Source of the DNA: an uncultured Clostridia bacterium
GTDB taxonomy: Bacteria; Bacillota; Clostridia; Christensenellales; Aristaeellaceae
NCBI GenBank assembly: GCA_947166385.1
Contig: CAMVEB010000016.1
Location: forward strand, 19,168-83,167
Direction of reading: 5' to 3'
Length of the DNA stretch: 64,000 nucleotides
Every line of letters begins with the position of its first letter. Within the stretch, counting starts at the first letter, position 1. Below are positions 62,532 to 64,000 of the stretch, in pieces. The notes beneath the pieces are model-generated. The model made no database searches and was not told the DNA's origin. It was given only the letters and a program-made list of their open reading frames with translations. A program made the translations under genes and the position numbers.

Positions 62532-63836
62532 TCACATGTCCAGCCGGGCGGTAATCTTCCGGCATTCATCATATACTTTGTTCTCGTCGATCGTCGTCAG
62601 TTTCCCGTTCTCCATCAGCACTTTCCCGTCGACCAGCACGGTATCGATCTCGCTGCCTTTGGAGGAATACACCAGCCCGGAGATGATGTTGTTCGCCGGA
62701 ATGAACTGGGGTTCGTTCAGGTTCACCAGGATCAGGTCGGCGATCGCGCCCTCCCGGATGATCCCCAGCTCGTCTTCCCGGCCGATGGCTTTCGCCCCGT
62801 TCACGGTCACCATCTTCAGCACATCCGCGGCATCCACGCACGGGGACTGCCGGTTGGCGCCCTTGTAGACCAGGCCGGCAGCGGTCATTTCCGAGAACAT
62901 GTTCAGGCTGTTGTTGCTGCCGCACCCGTCGGTCCCCAGGCACACGTTGATCCCGGCGTCCAGCATCTTCATCGCCGGAGAAAACCCGTTCCCCAGCTTC
63001 ATGTTGCTCTTCGGGCAGATCGCGACGCTGACGCCTTTCTCCGCCATGATCCGGATGTCCTCGTCCGTCGCGTACACGCAGTGCGCCGCGATCGTGGGAA
63101 CGTCAAACACGCCGACGCTGTCGACGTACTGGATCGGCGTCGTCCCGTGCTCCTTCGCCATCCCGTCCATTTCCGCCTGGCTTTCGGACAGGTGGATCGT
63201 CTGCCGGATCCCGCGCTCCTTGCAGGATTGGGTCAGTTTCTGCAGATAGTCCGCCATGCAGCTGTAGGGAGCGTGCGGCCCATGGATGAACTGGATCCGG
63301 CTTTCGTCCCGGAACATCTCCATCTCCCGGACCGCCTGGCCGAATTTCATGATGGACTCTTCCGAGTCAGCTACTCCCGCCAGCCCGCGGGAGATCACCG
63401 CCCGGAGGCCGGATTCAGCCACAGCCCCGGCCACGGCGGATTTCGGACCGCTCTTCTCCTGGGCGGATTTGATCGTCATGTCCACAAAGCAGGTCGTCCC
63501 GCTCCGGATCATCTCGATGATCGCCAGCAGCGTTGTCCAATAGATGTCCTCCTCCGTCATCCCGTCCTCAACCCGCTGAACCTTTTCCAGCCAATCGAAG
63601 AACATCAGGTCGTCCGCGTAATTCCGGTGGATCGTCATATAAGCATGCGTATGCGCGTTGATCAGCCCCGGCATCACCAGGTGATCCGTCGCGTCGATCA
63701 GCGTACAGCCTGCCTCCTGCAGATCCGGATCAATCTTCTCCATCCGATTCCCGTTAATCAGGATGTCCTTTTTCTCGTATCGCCATCCGGATTCATCATA
63801 GAGCAAAACCAGACCGTTTTTAATCAGTGTTTTCAT
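62532..63836 (-). CDS. mtaD: 5-methylthioadenosine/S-adenosylhomocysteine deaminase
   Basis: A 434-residue amidohydrolase that deaminates methylthioadenosine or adenosylhomocysteine. Metal ligands are seen in PGLINAHTHAYMTIHRN, the HLSESQAEMDG segment, PTIAAHCVYATDEDI and GTDGCGSNNSLNMF. The typical FVDM element and the C-terminal beta-sandwich segment GAIADLILVNLN are present. ATG 63836 gives the family start MKTLIKNGLVLLYD; the frame open upstream of it is leader. AGGAAG lies 9-10 bases upstream. First gene of the salvage operon. Confidence 0.93.
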   Translation of the reverse strand: MKTLIKNGLVLLYDESGWRYEKKDILINGNRMEKIDPDLQEAGCTLIDATDHLVMPGLINAHTHAYMTIHRNYADDLMFFDWLEKVQRVEDGMTEEDIYWTTLLAIIEMIRSGTTCFVDMTIKSAQEKSGPKSAVAGAVAESGLRAVISRGLAGVADSEESIMKFGQAVREMEMFRDESRIQFIHGPHAPYSCMADYLQKLTQSCKERGIRQTIHLSESQAEMDGMAKEHGTTPIQYVDSVGVFDVPTIAAHCVYATDEDIRIMAEKGVSVAICPKSNMKLGNGFSPAMKMLDAGINVCLGTDGCGSNNSLNMFSEMTAAGLVYKGANRQSPCVDAADVLKMVTVNGAKAIGREDELGIIREGAIADLILVNLNEPQFIPANNIISGLVYSSKGSEIDTVLVDGKVLMENGKLTTIDENKVYDECRKITARLDM

Positions 63837-64000
63837 TGCTTTGATCTTCCTAACTGTAAAAATCAACCGAAGGTCCAGGACGATCGGAAAGCCCTGGTCG
63901 CATCCGCAGATGCGAAACTCCTTTAAATTGACGATTTGTTCAGATATGTACAGAGACATTAAATTTCAACAATAAAATACATTAAAAGCCAACAAAATTG
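63837..64000 (-). other. Leader and upstream region of the mtaD operon
   Basis: AT-rich upstream end with candidate promoter pieces (TTGAAA followed 17 bp later by TATCTG on the minus strand, weak). The leader contains two hairpins: a 7-bp stem at 63898-63904 / 63909-63915 with loop CGCA, and a 5-bp stem CCAGG/CCTGG at 63875-63879 / 63893-63897. They do not match SAM or SAH riboswitch consensus that I know. No further gene is seen. Confidence 0.4.

Noticed and set aside
63837..63959. Upstream 41 codons of the mtaD frame
   Set aside because: They cover leader hairpins and lack family similarity; the amidohydrolase starts at 63836.
63850..63960. A SAM or SAH riboswitch ahead of mtaD
   Set aside because: Two hairpins are there but neither the conserved cores nor the kink-turn of these classes could be found by eye.

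Overview
The window is a contiguous piece of chromosome (roughly high-50s % GC by eye) that looks like an uncultured or gut/rumen-type member of the Clostridia (Bacillota). The evidence is strong GGAGG ribosome sites, sigma-A promoters, a CotH / VTC / DUF4956 cluster, DUF5711, LoaP, barnase-like RNase, Big_2 and CAP surface proteins. Species cannot be named from the sequence. No rRNA, tRNA, CRISPR array or transposase was seen.

1-9.7 kb: a tightly packed minus-strand housekeeping and envelope operon. A GntR/AraR-like repressor leads, followed by rlmH, a lipoprotein barnase, a six-repeat peptidoglycan-binding lipoprotein, a secreted caspase-like protein with an EF-hand loop, an Mrp ATPase, DUF5711 and proS (cut by the window edge). 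A TrmH-type methyltransferase and a LoaP/NusG antiterminator lie upstream.

9.7-31.8 kb: first glycan and surface region. It has several GT2 glycosyltransferases, the CotH kinase / carbohydrate-binding / VTC / DUF4956 cassette, a short Wzm/Wzt-type ABC exporter, a nine-repeat Big_2 protein, an asparagine-synthase-like protein lacking the glutaminase cysteine, a candidate O-antigen ligase/polymerase and a leucine-rich-repeat protein. Several divergent promoter pairs separate small operons.

31.9-36.4 kb: UDP-galactopyranose mutase (glf), a CAP-domain secreted protein and a cysteine-rich Big_2 secreted protein. The last is preceded by an unusual ~260-nt structured leader that encodes a possible 14-residue peptide.

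36.4-52.2 kb: a 12-gene minus-strand operon from one good promoter. In order of transcription: polyprenyl-phosphate sugar transferase, GT2, a GT4 with a dead GT2 half, a methyltransferase-kinase resembling the WbdD chain terminator, Wzm, Wzt with a C-terminal glycan-binding domain, a GT2-GT4 fusion, the full GDP-D-glycero-alpha-D-manno-heptose pathway (HddA, HddC-GmhB fusion, GmhA), and an AlgX-like/MBOAT pair for glycan O-acylation. This reads as a coherent ABC-exported, end-capped, heptose-containing glycan system in what looks like a Gram-positive lineage.

52.2-57.6 kb: a DUF6056 membrane protein, GDP-mannose pyrophosphorylase, GDP-D-rhamnose enzymes (Gmd, Rmd) and an orphan RmlC.

57.7-63.9 kb: a compact operon mixing 5'-methylthioadenosine salvage (MtaD, MtnA, DeoD-type phosphorylase) with a galactokinase-like kinase and a nucleotidyltransferase-epimerase fusion that together could turn a free sugar into a nucleotide sugar and epimerise it.
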